Notes: generated by a model not told the origin, from the letters alone. A DNA stretch of 10,879 nucleotides from Chloroflexota bacterium (GCA_022564695.1 JADFKX010000057.1:1-10879); one strand, 5' to 3'; shown: positions 1 to 6,397, numbered from the stretch's first letter. Made by a program: numbers and translations.

Positions 1-222
1 CTCGGTTGTGGGCGGATACCAGAACTGGACGAACTCCTCCGCCGACGATGCGTCCTCAAACGTCTGGAGCTGATATGAAGCTGGCGCCGACGCGTCGTGG
101 ACGAGGAGCATAAGGCGAGGCTGCGTGGAGACCGGCGGCGCTGCCTCCGTCGCCGCCTGCTCTTCGTCTGTCTCCCGGTGCGGGCGCTTTCGGCGGCGGA
201 TGCGGTCAAGCAGCCACTTCAT
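1..222 (-). CDS. Unrecognised protein, 5' end only (runs off the left edge)
   Basis: On the minus strand an open frame starts with ATG at 222-220 and stays open for 74 codons to base 1. It is preceded by a strong purine-rich ribosome site (GGGAGGGA) about 6 bases before the ATG. The product begins MKWLLDRIRRRKR, a short basic stretch. An Ala/Glu/Pro-rich linker follows, then a segment that reads like the first strand of a small folded domain (PRLMLLVHDASAPASYQL) and an acidic part ending near FVQFWYPP. I see no signal peptide or catalytic motif and do not recognise the family. Its start codon faces away from the thiolase gene, so the two are divergently transcribed across 223-490. The good ribosome site and unbroken frame support a real gene. 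Function is unknown and the C-terminus is missing. Confidence 0.65.
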   Translation of the reverse strand, partial: MKWLLDRIRRRKRPHRETDEEQAATEAAPPVSTQPRLMLLVHDASAPASYQLQTFEDASSAEEFVQFWYPPTTE

Positions 223-490
223 ATCGAGTCCCTCCCTTTTGGGCTTCGTCTGGCAGCTCCTATGGGCGGTATCTGTCCGGCAACTTCCGCCGCCCGCTAC
301 CGCCTTCATTGTTACAGGCGAAGGTGAACACGTCGGTAGAGGAATGACCGCGGTAGGTAAAGGTTCGGTAAAGACCGGCTGTACGCGGGCGATAGCTCCG
401 CAAGCGAGCTTGGAGGGCCATCTGTGCTCATCGGTGGCCATGTGCTAAGCTGGGCGCTGCCTATCGTTACCGTAAACGTGAGGAGGCCCC
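223..490. other. Divergent intergenic region
   Basis: This 268-base gap separates the left-edge gene (minus) from the thiolase (plus) and must carry both promoters. The only plus-strand candidate I can point to is TGTGCTAAGCT near 446-456, an extended -10-like string resembling the better TGTGCTAAAAT before yebC; no good -35 accompanies it. The thiolase ribosome site is GAGGAGG at 481-487. Open frames crossing this gap have no ribosome sites and no recognisable protein character, so I left them out. Confidence 0.35.
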
Positions 491-1735
491 ATGCGAGAAG
501 CAGTCGTCGTTGATATGGTACGTACGCCCTTCGCAAGAGCGGGGGCCAGGGGGGTCTTACGGGATATCACCCACGTGGACCTGGTGGTGCCCTTGATCAA
601 GGCCATCGTCGAGCGCAACAAGCTGGACCCAAACCTGATAGACGAGATCAGCATGGGCTCGGTTGGCTTGGTGGGCCCGCTGCTCCGCGCCCGTAGCTAC
701 GTGTTCGAGGCGGGCCTCCCCGACACCATCTCCGCCACTGATCTGAACAAGCAGTGCGCCTCCGCTCTCCAAACGATAACGATGGGGGCTCATGCCATCA
801 TGTGCGGCATGTCGGACGTCGTCTTGGCGGGCGGCGTCGAGACCATGGATCGCGTGGGGCCCATACCGCCCGGCGGCGATGCCCTATCTATGGACAACCC
901 GCAGATCATGATGGAGTTCATGAAACGGGAAAGCTGGCAGATGTACCCGGACAAGCAGGCCAAGCTGTTGCCCCAGTGGTTTAGCATCAAGGCGCCGTGG
1001 ATCATGAACATGGGCCAGACGGCGGAGAAGCTGTCCGAGGTGTACAACATATCCCGCGAGGACTCCGACAAGTTCGCCCAGGGGAGCCAGGAGAAAGCGG
1101 TGGCTGCCCAGGATTCAGGCAAGTTCGACCGTGAGATCGTCCCCATTGACATCGAGTATCTCGATGGCCGCACCGAGACAATAGACAAGGACCAGAATCC
1201 CCGCCGCGAGAGCAGTCTGGAGAAGCTGGCCACTCTGAAGGGAGCCTACAAGCCTGACGGCGCGGTGACCGCGGGTAACTCCTGCCCCCGCACGGATGGT
1301 GCCACCCTGTTGCTCCTCATGTCCAAAGAGAAGGCCAAGGAGCTGGGCTACAAGCCCCTCCTCACCTACCGTGCTGCCGCCACCATCGGCGTTGACCCAG
1401 AGATCATGGGCATCGGCCCGTTGCCCGCCACCCAGAAGCTCCTTCAGCGCACCGGCATGTCCATCGGCGACTTCGACCTCATCGAGATCAACGAGGCGTT
1501 CGCCTGTCAGGTCCTCGCCGTCGGGCAAGAGCTGAACTGGGACTGGGACAAGGTCAACCCCAACGGCGGCGCCGTCGCCCTCGGGCACCCGCTGGGCGCC
1601 ACCGGCGGACGGCTCATCGGCACCATCGCCTACGAGATGATCCGCCGTGACGTAGAGTGGGGGCTGGTCACACTCTGTGTGGGTGGCGGCATGGGCATGT
1701 CCATCGCCCTACAGCGCGAAAACTACGACTGGTAG
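491..1735 (+). CDS. Thiolase (acetyl-CoA acyl/acetyltransferase family)
   Basis: A 414-residue cytosolic thiolase-fold enzyme. The family makes or cleaves 3-ketoacyl-CoA with CoA thiols (fatty-acid breakdown or acetoacetyl-CoA formation). The N-terminal VRTPFARAG hallmark is at residues 10-18. The acyl-accepting Cys is C89 in NKQCASALQ, the His loop is GHPLGATGG with H366, and the second catalytic Cys is C396 in CVGGGMG, so the Cys-His-Cys set is intact. Two positions are unusual. The usual C-x-S-G-L is C-A-S-A-L here, and the mid-protein motif commonly written GN-A/S-SGxxDGAA reads GNSCPRTDGAT. These suggest a subfamily with an altered acyl-CoA pocket rather than a standard FadA or AtoB. The ATG is well supported by GAGGAGG five bases upstream. 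It stands alone, converging on the sortase gene, so the pathway cannot be read from context. Confidence 0.9.
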   Translation: MREAVVVDMVRTPFARAGARGVLRDITHVDLVVPLIKAIVERNKLDPNLIDEISMGSVGLVGPLLRARSYVFEAGLPDTISATDLNKQCASALQTITMGAHAIMCGMSDVVLAGGVETMDRVGPIPPGGDALSMDNPQIMMEFMKRESWQMYPDKQAKLLPQWFSIKAPWIMNMGQTAEKLSEVYNISREDSDKFAQGSQEKAVAAQDSGKFDREIVPIDIEYLDGRTETIDKDQNPRRESSLEKLATLKGAYKPDGAVTAGNSCPRTDGATLLLLMSKEKAKELGYKPLLTYRAAATIGVDPEIMGIGPLPATQKLLQRTGMSIGDFDLIEINEAFACQVLAVGQELNWDWDKVNPNGGAVALGHPLGATGGRLIGTIAYEMIRRDVEWGLVTLCVGGGMGMSIALQRENYDW

Positions 1736-1801
1736 GCTCCGGCGCCCAAAACTAAGAGGTCCCCGAAGTGACGGGGGCCCGAGCGTTCCGCGCTGCTCCG
1801 A

Positions 1802-2575
1802 TTAGCTGTCGCTTAGCGCGCTTAGCACCGGCGCCAAGACGCTGGGTTGCACCAGCTTCGCCTGTACGATCGTGCGGGTAGTGTAATCTCCCCCGAACTG
1901 CTGGCTGGCGTCCGGGATCCAGGTGCCGCCGCAGGTGATCAGCGTGACCGTGTCCGTCTCCGTTGGGGCCATAACCTTGAGTGACTCGGTGTCATAGGGG
2001 TCCACGGCGAAGTTGGCGAACACCTCGTACGTGTACTCGCGGCCGTCGTCGGATACCAGGCGAATAACGTCGCCTGCCTCCAAGTCATACAGGTTCGCGA
2101 ACACGGCCGGCGCGCGACTCCAGGTGATGTGCCCGGCGAATACGGCGTTGCTGCCGGCCCCGGGCTTGGACGAGAAGTCGTACCAGGCCACTACCTCGCC
2201 GGCATCGTTAGCTACCGGGACCTCAGGCACCCCATCCGCGTCTAGTTGGTATACGCCCACCGGCGCGTCCACGCCAAGGCGGTCAATCATCAGGCGTAGG
2301 GGAACGGTGACCGCGGGGGCCTCCGGCGCTGGCGTCGTGCGCTGCGGGTTGTTGTAGGGGATGGCGACCGGCAGGTTGGGCACATCGTCGATGCTTAGCG
2401 ACTGGTCTGAGACCGATGACGTCTCGGGCGTCGATACGCCGTCGTCGAAGTAGTCGATTATGCCGACGCCGACCAGGGTAGCGCCCACCGATAACAGCAC
2501 AGCGCCCAGGCCGAGGGTTAGCCACCTACGCAGGCGATTGACGGTTCCCGGGCTCCCAAATGAAAAACGTCCCAA
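1802..2575 (-). CDS. Sortase, membrane-anchored (class E/F-like)
   Basis: A 257-residue cysteine transpeptidase of the sortase superfamily, which cleaves sorting signals on exported proteins and joins them to a cell-surface nucleophile. A basic N-terminus (NRLRRW) leads into one hydrophobic helix at about residues 18-40, leaving the rest outside. A low-complexity Ser/Pro/Thr linker (about 45-90) precedes the catalytic beta-barrel (about 91-245). The catalytic His is H149 in FAGHITW, the nucleophile is C215 in TLITCGG, and the assisting Arg is R234 in YTTRTIVQ; all three are present. Translation starts at TTG 2575-2573 with GGGAGAG four bases upstream, just downstream of an extended -10 promoter. 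No substrate with an LPxTG-like tail is visible nearby. Subclass is judged from motif spacing only. It converges with the thiolase gene and diverges from the P1 peptidase. Confidence 0.88.
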   Translation of the reverse strand: MGRFSFGSPGTVNRLRRWLTLGLGAVLLSVGATLVGVGIIDYFDDGVSTPETSSVSDQSLSIDDVPNLPVAIPYNNPQRTTPAPEAPAVTVPLRLMIDRLGVDAPVGVYQLDADGVPEVPVANDAGEVVAWYDFSSKPGAGSNAVFAGHITWSRAPAVFANLYDLEAGDVIRLVSDDGREYTYEVFANFAVDPYDTESLKVMAPTETDTVTLITCGGTWIPDASQQFGGDYTTRTIVQAKLVQPSVLAPVLSALSDS

Positions 2576-2592
2576 TCTACTCTCCCGCGTCT

Positions 2593-2601
2593 ATTATAAC
2601 A
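2593..2601 (-). promoter_or_regulatory. Extended -10 promoter for the sortase gene
   Basis: The minus strand reads TGTTATAAT, a consensus -10 hexamer (TATAAT, 2598-2593) with the TGn extension. The predicted transcript starts about 10-12 bases before the TTG start, leaving just room for the GGGAGAG ribosome site. I see no good -35, as is usual for extended -10 promoters. Confidence 0.55.
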
Positions 2602-2680
2602 ACCGTCCCATATATCGTGTTACCATCTCCGTGAATACGCGGTTAACCGTAATACGCTGTCAACCTTACGGACGGTTCTC

Positions 2681-3664
2681 GTGGGCCCAAGCCAGAACGA
2701 CACAATTACTTCTATCTCCGGCCTCCGCGTGGGCCACTGGACAGATGCGGATGCCGCCACCGGCTGCACCGTCGTCCTCTGCCCCCAAGGAGCCGTGGCG
2801 TCCGTTGACGTGCGCGGCGGCGCCCCCGGCACCCGCGAGACAGACCTGCTGCGGCCGGGGGGTCTGGTTGAGCGTGTCCACGCCGTCCTGCTCACCGGCG
2901 GCAGCGCCTTCGGCCTGGACGCGGCCACGGGCGTAATGCGCTGGCTGGAGGAGCGCGGCAAGGGGTTCCCTGTGCCCACAGGCGTCGTGCCCCTCGTAGT
3001 GGGCGCGGTGCTGATCGATCTGTCGCTGGGCCGTTCGGACGTGCGCCCGGACGCCGCCGCTGGCTACGCCGCCTGCGAGGCCGCCTCCGACGCGCCGCCC
3101 GCGGAGGGCAGCGTCGGCGCCGGCACGGGCGCCACAGTGGCCAAAGCCATGGCGATGGAGCGAGCGCTCAAGGGCGGCATCGGCAGCGCCCGCGAGACCA
3201 CCGCGGATGGCGCTAGCGTGGCTGCGCTGGTCGCCGTCAACAGCTTCGGCGAGGTAGTGGACCCCGATAGCGGCCACACCGTCGCCGGGCCGCGCGGCGA
3301 CGACGGGCGCTTCGCCGATACCCTGGATGTCATCCGCTCGCGACCACCGCTGGCGCCCTTCGCGGCAGAGCCCAACAGCACCATAGGAGTGGTGGCCACG
3401 GACGCCGCCCTATCGAAGTCCGACTGCTATCGGCTGGCGGTGATGGCCCAGACCGGCCTGGCGCGGGCGATCCGGCCTGCTCACACCCCCGTAGACGGCG
3501 ACACGATATTCGCCCTGGCTACCGGCGCCGTAGACAGCCCCGTGGACGTGCTCCAGCTCGGCGCCCTGGCGGCGCGGGCCGTGGAGCGCGCCATCCTCCG
3601 CGCCGTCACGCAAGCGAAGGGCCTGGCAGGCGTCCCCTCGGCGGCGGAGTGGGCGAGAGGCTAA
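2681..3664 (+). CDS. P1 family (S58, DmpA/NylC-like) Ntn-hydrolase
   Basis: A 327-residue self-processing N-terminal-nucleophile hydrolase. Characterised relatives include the aminopeptidase DmpA, beta-peptidyl aminopeptidases and the nylon-oligomer hydrolase NylC. The N-terminal ITSISGLRVGHW (residues 9-20) is typical of the family. LLTGGSAFGLDAATGVMRWL (70-89) and GAGTGATVAKAM (146-157) form the conserved core. NSTIGVVATDA (232-242) is where I place the autocleavage site, making Ser233 or Thr234 the new N-terminal nucleophile; this is inferred from family knowledge. The long block from LARAIRPAHTP onward is also characteristic. Translation starts at GTG 2681 with only a weak purine stretch upstream; in-frame alternatives would cut into the conserved ISGLRVGHW. 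It has no signal peptide, so it is probably cytoplasmic. The substrate cannot be told, and annotations of L-aminopeptidase/D-esterase would be guesses. Confidence 0.87.
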   Translation: MGPSQNDTITSISGLRVGHWTDADAATGCTVVLCPQGAVASVDVRGGAPGTRETDLLRPGGLVERVHAVLLTGGSAFGLDAATGVMRWLEERGKGFPVPTGVVPLVVGAVLIDLSLGRSDVRPDAAAGYAACEAASDAPPAEGSVGAGTGATVAKAMAMERALKGGIGSARETTADGASVAALVAVNSFGEVVDPDSGHTVAGPRGDDGRFADTLDVIRSRPPLAPFAAEPNSTIGVVATDAALSKSDCYRLAVMAQTGLARAIRPAHTPVDGDTIFALATGAVDSPVDVLQLGALAARAVERAILRAVTQAKGLAGVPSAAEWARG

Positions 3665-3683
3665 CGGTGTCGCACCGCTCGTC

Positions 3684-3773
3684 GAAGAGCTGACCGCCAT
3701 CGCTCGGCCCGCGCTGCCGCTTGCTGGCGGTGCGCATCAGCTCCACCCGCCTGATCGACAACACGACGCTGGT
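3684..3773 (+). pseudogene. Remnant of a panC 3' end
   Basis: Bases 3684-3771 align with the last part of the intact panC gene (7181-7267), matching at about 75 of 87 positions by hand alignment with one extra base. Read as protein it gives EELTAIARPAL, then after a one-base shift LLAVRISSTRLIDNTTLVS, against EELTAIDRPALLLLAVRTG and TRLIDNTPLT in intact PanC. Nothing upstream of EELTAI resembles PanC, and the peptidase stop codon is 20 bases before, so only the tail survives. Both copies are followed within about 50 bases by the same GCGGCGACCTTC element. An old duplication or displaced ancestral panC is the simplest reading. Confidence 0.7.
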
Positions 3774-3799
3774 TTCATGCCGCTCATCCTTAGCACACG

Positions 3800-3826
3800 A
3801 TGTAGCGGCGACCTTCAGGTCGCCAG
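3800..3826 (+). repeat. Intergenic repeat, GCGACCTTCAGGTCGC hairpin (copy 1)
   Basis: The sequence TGTAGCGGCGACCTTCAGG plus TCGCCAG contains the inverted repeat GCGACC-TTCA-GGTCGC, a six-pair stem with a four-base loop. A diverged copy lies at 7319-7344, also downstream of panC sequence. No coding role is visible. Confidence 0.6.
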
Positions 3827-3861
3827 GGTGTGGGTGGGGTCGAGTCTGAGCGGAGTTCAGA

Positions 3862-3881
3862 GCCTGTCCGCCTCAGGCGGA
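3862..3881 (+). repeat. Short hairpin repeat, TCCGCC-TCA-GGCGGA (copy A)
   Basis: GCCTGTCCGCCTCAGGCGGA contains a perfect six-pair inverted repeat with a three-base loop. Related copies lie at 6357-6385 and 9753-9781. The arms are the same except that the outer pair is C-G in the 6357 copy and T-A here and at 9753. Confidence 0.6.
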
Positions 3882-3959
3882 GGTGGGCTGGGTGGGACGA
3901 ACAACCCTGGGGTGGGGCAGCGGAGCGTCAGCAGCACCCGCACCCTTGGTGCCCGCCCC

Positions 3960-3987
3960 TTGACACCTTTCGTACCCCTGATATACT
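3960..3987 (+). promoter_or_regulatory. Near-consensus housekeeping promoter for the panD operon leader
   Basis: TTGACA (3960-3965) is followed after 16 bases by TATACT (3982-3987). Transcription is predicted to start at about 3994, which is exactly the first base of the pan-type hairpin. This is the best -35/-10 pair in the window. Confidence 0.8.
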
Positions 3988-3993
3988 GTCCCT

Positions 3994-4073
3994 GCCACTG
4001 ACCCCGATGAATCGGGGCGGTGAGCCGGGACGAATAGCCACACCCCGCTCGGATCGGTAACCGACCGAGACGG
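3994..4073 (+). ncRNA. Tandem pan RNA motif in the panD leader
   Basis: Two consecutive hairpins share one unusual plan. Hairpin 1 (3994-4025) has a two-pair base GC/GC, a bulged A at 4023, a five-pair helix CACTG/CGGTG, a bulged A at 4001, then CCCCGA-TGAA-TCGGGG. Hairpin 2 (4045-4073) has a three-pair base CCG/CGG, a bulged A at 4070, a five-pair helix CTCGG/CCGAG, a bulged A at 4053, then TCGG-TAA-CCGA. In both, five pairs separate one 3'-side and one 5'-side bulged A, although the helix sequences differ. This matches what I know of the pan motif: a stem-loop with two conserved bulged adenines, often in tandem, upstream of pantothenate genes in Chloroflexota, Bacillota and Deltaproteobacteria. 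It lies between the promoter and a terminator, so regulation of pan transcription is likely. I know of no confirmed ligand. Confidence 0.85.
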
Positions 4074-4098
4074 CGCATAAGGCGAACGCTGGATGTGC
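4073..4098 (+). other. Possible third leader helix next to the terminator
   Basis: GCGCAT (4073-4078) can pair with ATGTGC (4093-4098), five Watson-Crick pairs and one G-U. The pairing shares G4073 with pan hairpin 2 and C4098 with the terminator stem, so it could couple the two as an alternative fold. No two-bulge pattern is evident here. This is a pairing possibility only. Confidence 0.3.
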
Positions 4099-4128
4099 CC
4101 TTTTGGTCGCGTGCCGAAAGGGTTTTTT
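4098..4128 (+). terminator. Intrinsic terminator inside the panD leader
   Basis: CCCTTTTGG (4098-4106) pairs with CCGAAAGGG (4114-4122) around the loop TCGCGTG, nine pairs with one G-U, followed directly by six T. It ends 29 bases before the panD start codon, so full-length transcription must read through it. That is the expected arrangement for attenuation controlled by the pan hairpins. Confidence 0.85.
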
Positions 4129-4157
4129 CGTTTCCTGAAACGGAGGTGACAGCGGAA

Positions 4158-4544
4158 GTGCGGACGATGCTGAAGAGCAAGATACACCGGGCCACGGTGA
4201 CGGACGCCGACGTCAACTACGTGGGCTCCATCACCCTGGACTCGCGGCTCATGGAGGCAGCGGACATCCTGCCCTACGAGCAGGTGCACGTCCTGGACAT
4301 CAACAACGGCTCTCGCCTGACCACCTACGTCATCGAGGGCAACCCCGGTTCCGGCGAGGTCGCGATCAACGGCGCCGCTGCCCGTCTGGTGAACGTCGGC
4401 GATCTCGTGATCATCCTCACCTACCGGGAGATGGAGGACGAGGCGGCCCGCACCTGCGAGCCCAGACTGGTTTACGTGGACGGAGAGAATCGTATCCGGC
4501 ATACCGTCGGAGTGCCGGAGGAGGCGTTTGACGCCGCGTCCTGA
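4158..4544 (+). CDS. panD: Aspartate 1-decarboxylase
   Basis: PanD converts L-aspartate to beta-alanine, half of the pantothenate skeleton, using a pyruvoyl group made by self-cleavage. The product is 128 residues, the family's usual length. MLKSKIHRATVT lies at residues 4-15. The cleavage site is Gly23-Ser24 in NYVGSITLD, with Ser24 becoming the pyruvoyl group. The INNGSRLTTYVI block contains the conserved Tyr, and NGAAARLVNVGDLVIILTY is the conserved C-terminal half. I chose GTG 4158 (V-R-T-M-L-K-S-K) because it gives the standard VRTMLKSKIHRATVT N-terminus and follows GGAGG at 4142-4146. A longer frame from 4095 would begin inside the terminator hairpin and adds no homologous sequence. It is the first gene of the operon and sits directly under pan RNA control. 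Confidence 0.95.
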   Translation: MRTMLKSKIHRATVTDADVNYVGSITLDSRLMEAADILPYEQVHVLDINNGSRLTTYVIEGNPGSGEVAINGAAARLVNVGDLVIILTYREMEDEAARTCEPRLVYVDGENRIRHTVGVPEEAFDAAS

Positions 4545-4562
4545 GCCTGCCTCCTGGCAGGC
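4545..4562 (+). repeat. Perfect hairpin GCCTGCC-TCCT-GGCAGGC after panD
   Basis: A seven-pair perfect inverted repeat with a four-base loop begins one base after the panD stop. It has no T-run, so it is not a standard terminator. It may protect the upstream mRNA end or be a diverged relative of the GCC-rich hairpin repeats found elsewhere in the window. Confidence 0.5.
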
Positions 4563-4593
4563 AGGCGCGGCCCAGCATTAGAAGGAGACCTAG

Positions 4594-5430
4594 ATGGCGA
4601 AACAGACCGTGCTCATAACCGGCTCCAACAGCGGCATCGGCCGCGCCACCGCGGAGTTGCTGGCTGGCCGCGGCTACCGCGTGCTGGCCACGATGCGCAA
4701 CCTCGACAAGGGCCGTGACCTGGCCGAGGCGGCGAAGAAGAACGGCTGGGACCTGACGCTCCTGTCCCTGGACGTCTGCAACGACGATTCGGTGCGGGAG
4801 GCGTTTCGCCAGGCCGGCGAGGTGGACGTGCTGATCAACAACGCCGGTTTCGAGGTCTGGGGCCCGATCGAGGAGATGGCCGTCGGCGACATCACAGATC
4901 AGTTCGATACCAACGTCTACGGGCCCCTCCGCTGTATCAACGCTGTGCTGCCGGCCATGCGCGAGCGCGGTAGCGGCATCATCGTCAACGTCTCCTCCGT
5001 CGGCGGCCGGGTGGCCGCGCCCCTCAACGGCCTCTACTCCGCCTCCAAGTTCGCCCTGGAGGCGCTGAGCGAGTCGCTGCACTATGAGGTTGGTCACTTC
5101 GGCATACGCGTGCACATCGTCGAGCCCGGCGGCATCGAGACGCCCTTCGCCGACAACCGCCGCCTGGTGGGCGCCGGCGCTGGCGACGAGACATCGCCCT
5201 ATCGGCCCCTCATCGGCCAGTGGGAGGAGGCCACCATCAAGCTTCAGGGTGAAGGACCCCGCACGCAGCCTAGCGCAGTCGCCGACGCGATCCTGGAAGC
5301 GATCGAAAAAGGCGACAAGCTGCGCTACCCCGTCGGGCCGGACGCCCAGATGGTGCTCGCGGCCCGCAAGCAGATGGATGACGAGACGTTCGAGTCAGCG
5401 ATGCGTCAGCAGTTGGGGCTGACCTGGTAG
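4594..5430 (+). CDS. Short-chain dehydrogenase/reductase (classical SDR)
   Basis: A 278-residue cytosolic NAD(P)-dependent oxidoreductase with a Rossmann fold. The dinucleotide motif TGSNSGIG is at residues 9-16. Arg35 in ATMRN at the end of beta-2 hints at NADP preference. NNAG is at 82-85. The catalytic Asn-Ser-Tyr-Lys set is N107, S135, Y148 and K152 (YSASK), followed by EPGGIETPF. All key residues are present. The ATG follows GAAGGAGA with normal spacing. It lies between panD and panB, 49 bases after panD and 13 bases before panB, so it is almost certainly cotranscribed. Pantothenate synthesis needs a ketopantoate reductase (normally PanE or IlvC) and none is encoded here, so this SDR could fill that step. 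That is inference: the sequence itself shows only a generic SDR, and substrate cannot be read from it. Confidence 0.9.
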   Translation: MAKQTVLITGSNSGIGRATAELLAGRGYRVLATMRNLDKGRDLAEAAKKNGWDLTLLSLDVCNDDSVREAFRQAGEVDVLINNAGFEVWGPIEEMAVGDITDQFDTNVYGPLRCINAVLPAMRERGSGIIVNVSSVGGRVAAPLNGLYSASKFALEALSESLHYEVGHFGIRVHIVEPGGIETPFADNRRLVGAGAGDETSPYRPLIGQWEEATIKLQGEGPRTQPSAVADAILEAIEKGDKLRYPVGPDAQMVLAARKQMDDETFESAMRQQLGLTW

Positions 5431-5443
5431 GGAGGAGGACGCG

Positions 5444-6286
5444 ATGGAACGACGCGTACCGATAACCAGGCTGAAGGCGATGAAGAAGCGGGGCGAGCGC
5501 TTCGCCATGCTCACCGCCTACGACTACCCCAGCGCCCGACTGGTTGAGGAGGCTGGCGTACCCATCATCCTCGTCGGCGACACTCTGGGCATGGTCGTCC
5601 TCGGCTATGACACCACCATCCCCGTGACGATGGACGAGATGCTGCATCACGTGAAAGCGGTGGTCCGCGGCACGCGAAAGGCGCACGTCGTCGCCGACAT
5701 GCCGTTCATGAGCTATCAGGCTGGCCCCCAGGACGCCCTGCGCAACGCCGGTCGCATGCTCAAGGAGGGCGGCGCCCAGTCCGTCAAGCTGGAGGGCGGC
5801 CGGCGCGTCGCCGATACCATCAGCCTCCTCGTCTCGTCCGGCATCCCCGTAATGGGCCACATCGGCTTGACGCCCCAGTCCGTGAACCAGTTCGGCGGCT
5901 ACAAAGTCCAGGGCAAGACACCGGCCGCCGCCGTCAAGCTCATCAACGACGCTGCCGCCCTGGAGGAGGCGGGCGCCTACGCCATCGTTCTGGAGACGAT
6001 TCCCGCCCAGCTTGGCGAGGTGATTACGCAGAAGGTGAGCATTCCCACCATCGGCATCGGCGCCGGGCCCCATTGCGACGGCCAGGTGCAGGTGTTCCAC
6101 GACCTACTGGGCCTGTTCGATGAGTTCGTCCCCAAGCATGCGAAGCGCTACGCGCAACTGGGTGAGGTCATCAAGGAGGCGGTCGGCCGCTACATGGCAG
6201 AGGTCAAGGAAGGCGCATTCCCCACCGAAAAGGAGAGCTTCTTAGTAGACGAGTCGGCCCTGTCGGAGCTCACGCAGGCCAGATAG
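5444..6286 (+). CDS. panB: 3-methyl-2-oxobutanoate hydroxymethyltransferase
   Basis: PanB transfers a one-carbon unit from 5,10-methylene-tetrahydrofolate to alpha-ketoisovalerate, giving ketopantoate. The 280-residue product has the full set of motifs. MLTAYDYPSA (22-31) opens the barrel. Metal-binding aspartates are expected at D46 in VGDTLG and D85 in ADMPFMSY. KLEGG (115-119) and MGHIGLTPQ (137-145) follow, and the proposed catalytic Glu is E184 in LETIPAQL. GIGAGPHCDGQVQVFHDLLG is the conserved C-terminal block. The start ATG follows GGAGGAGG by five bases and lies 13 bases after the SDR stop, indicating translation from the same mRNA. Length and motif spacing are normal, and nothing is missing. 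Confidence 0.96.
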   Translation: MERRVPITRLKAMKKRGERFAMLTAYDYPSARLVEEAGVPIILVGDTLGMVVLGYDTTIPVTMDEMLHHVKAVVRGTRKAHVVADMPFMSYQAGPQDALRNAGRMLKEGGAQSVKLEGGRRVADTISLLVSSGIPVMGHIGLTPQSVNQFGGYKVQGKTPAAAVKLINDAAALEEAGAYAIVLETIPAQLGEVITQKVSIPTIGIGAGPHCDGQVQVFHDLLGLFDEFVPKHAKRYAQLGEVIKEAVGRYMAEVKEGAFPTEKESFLVDESALSELTQAR

Positions 6287-6356
6287 CCAGCGCACCTCCT
6301 TGCTGCACATTGCTCCGACAACCTCGGGGCCATGTACACCCTCGGCCTACAACTTC

Positions 6357-6397
6357 GCTCGTCCTGCCTGCCCGCCTCTGGCGGGAGCCTGTCGAAG
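6357..6397 (+). repeat. Hairpin repeat, CCCGCC-TCT-GGCGGG (copy C) plus GCCTGTCGAAGG
   Basis: The block beginning GCTCGTCCTGCCTG matches the copy at 9753 in 26 of 28 positions. Its core is a perfect six-pair hairpin, CCCGCC-TCT-GGCGGG. It is followed by GCCTGTCGAAGG, a piece of a second short repeat that recurs at the panC stop codon. It occupies the 147-base gap between panB and panC. Confidence 0.65.

Noticed and set aside
1750..1800. Terminator between the thiolase and sortase genes
   Set aside because: CCCCG-AAGTGA-CGGGG forms a short hairpin, but there is no T-run on either strand, so I do not call it a terminator.
3994..4073. Other riboswitch classes (c-di-GMP, cobalamin, guanidine) for the panD leader
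   Set aside because: Isolated strings such as GCCACTG and GGGACGAATAGCC look similar, but the conserved cores of those classes are absent, while the paired bulged-A hairpins and panD context fit the pan motif.
4095..4157. Longer panD frame starting at 4095 (MPFWSRAERV...)
   Set aside because: It begins inside the terminator hairpin, has no ribosome site, and adds nothing resembling PanD; GTG 4158 gives the standard N-terminus.
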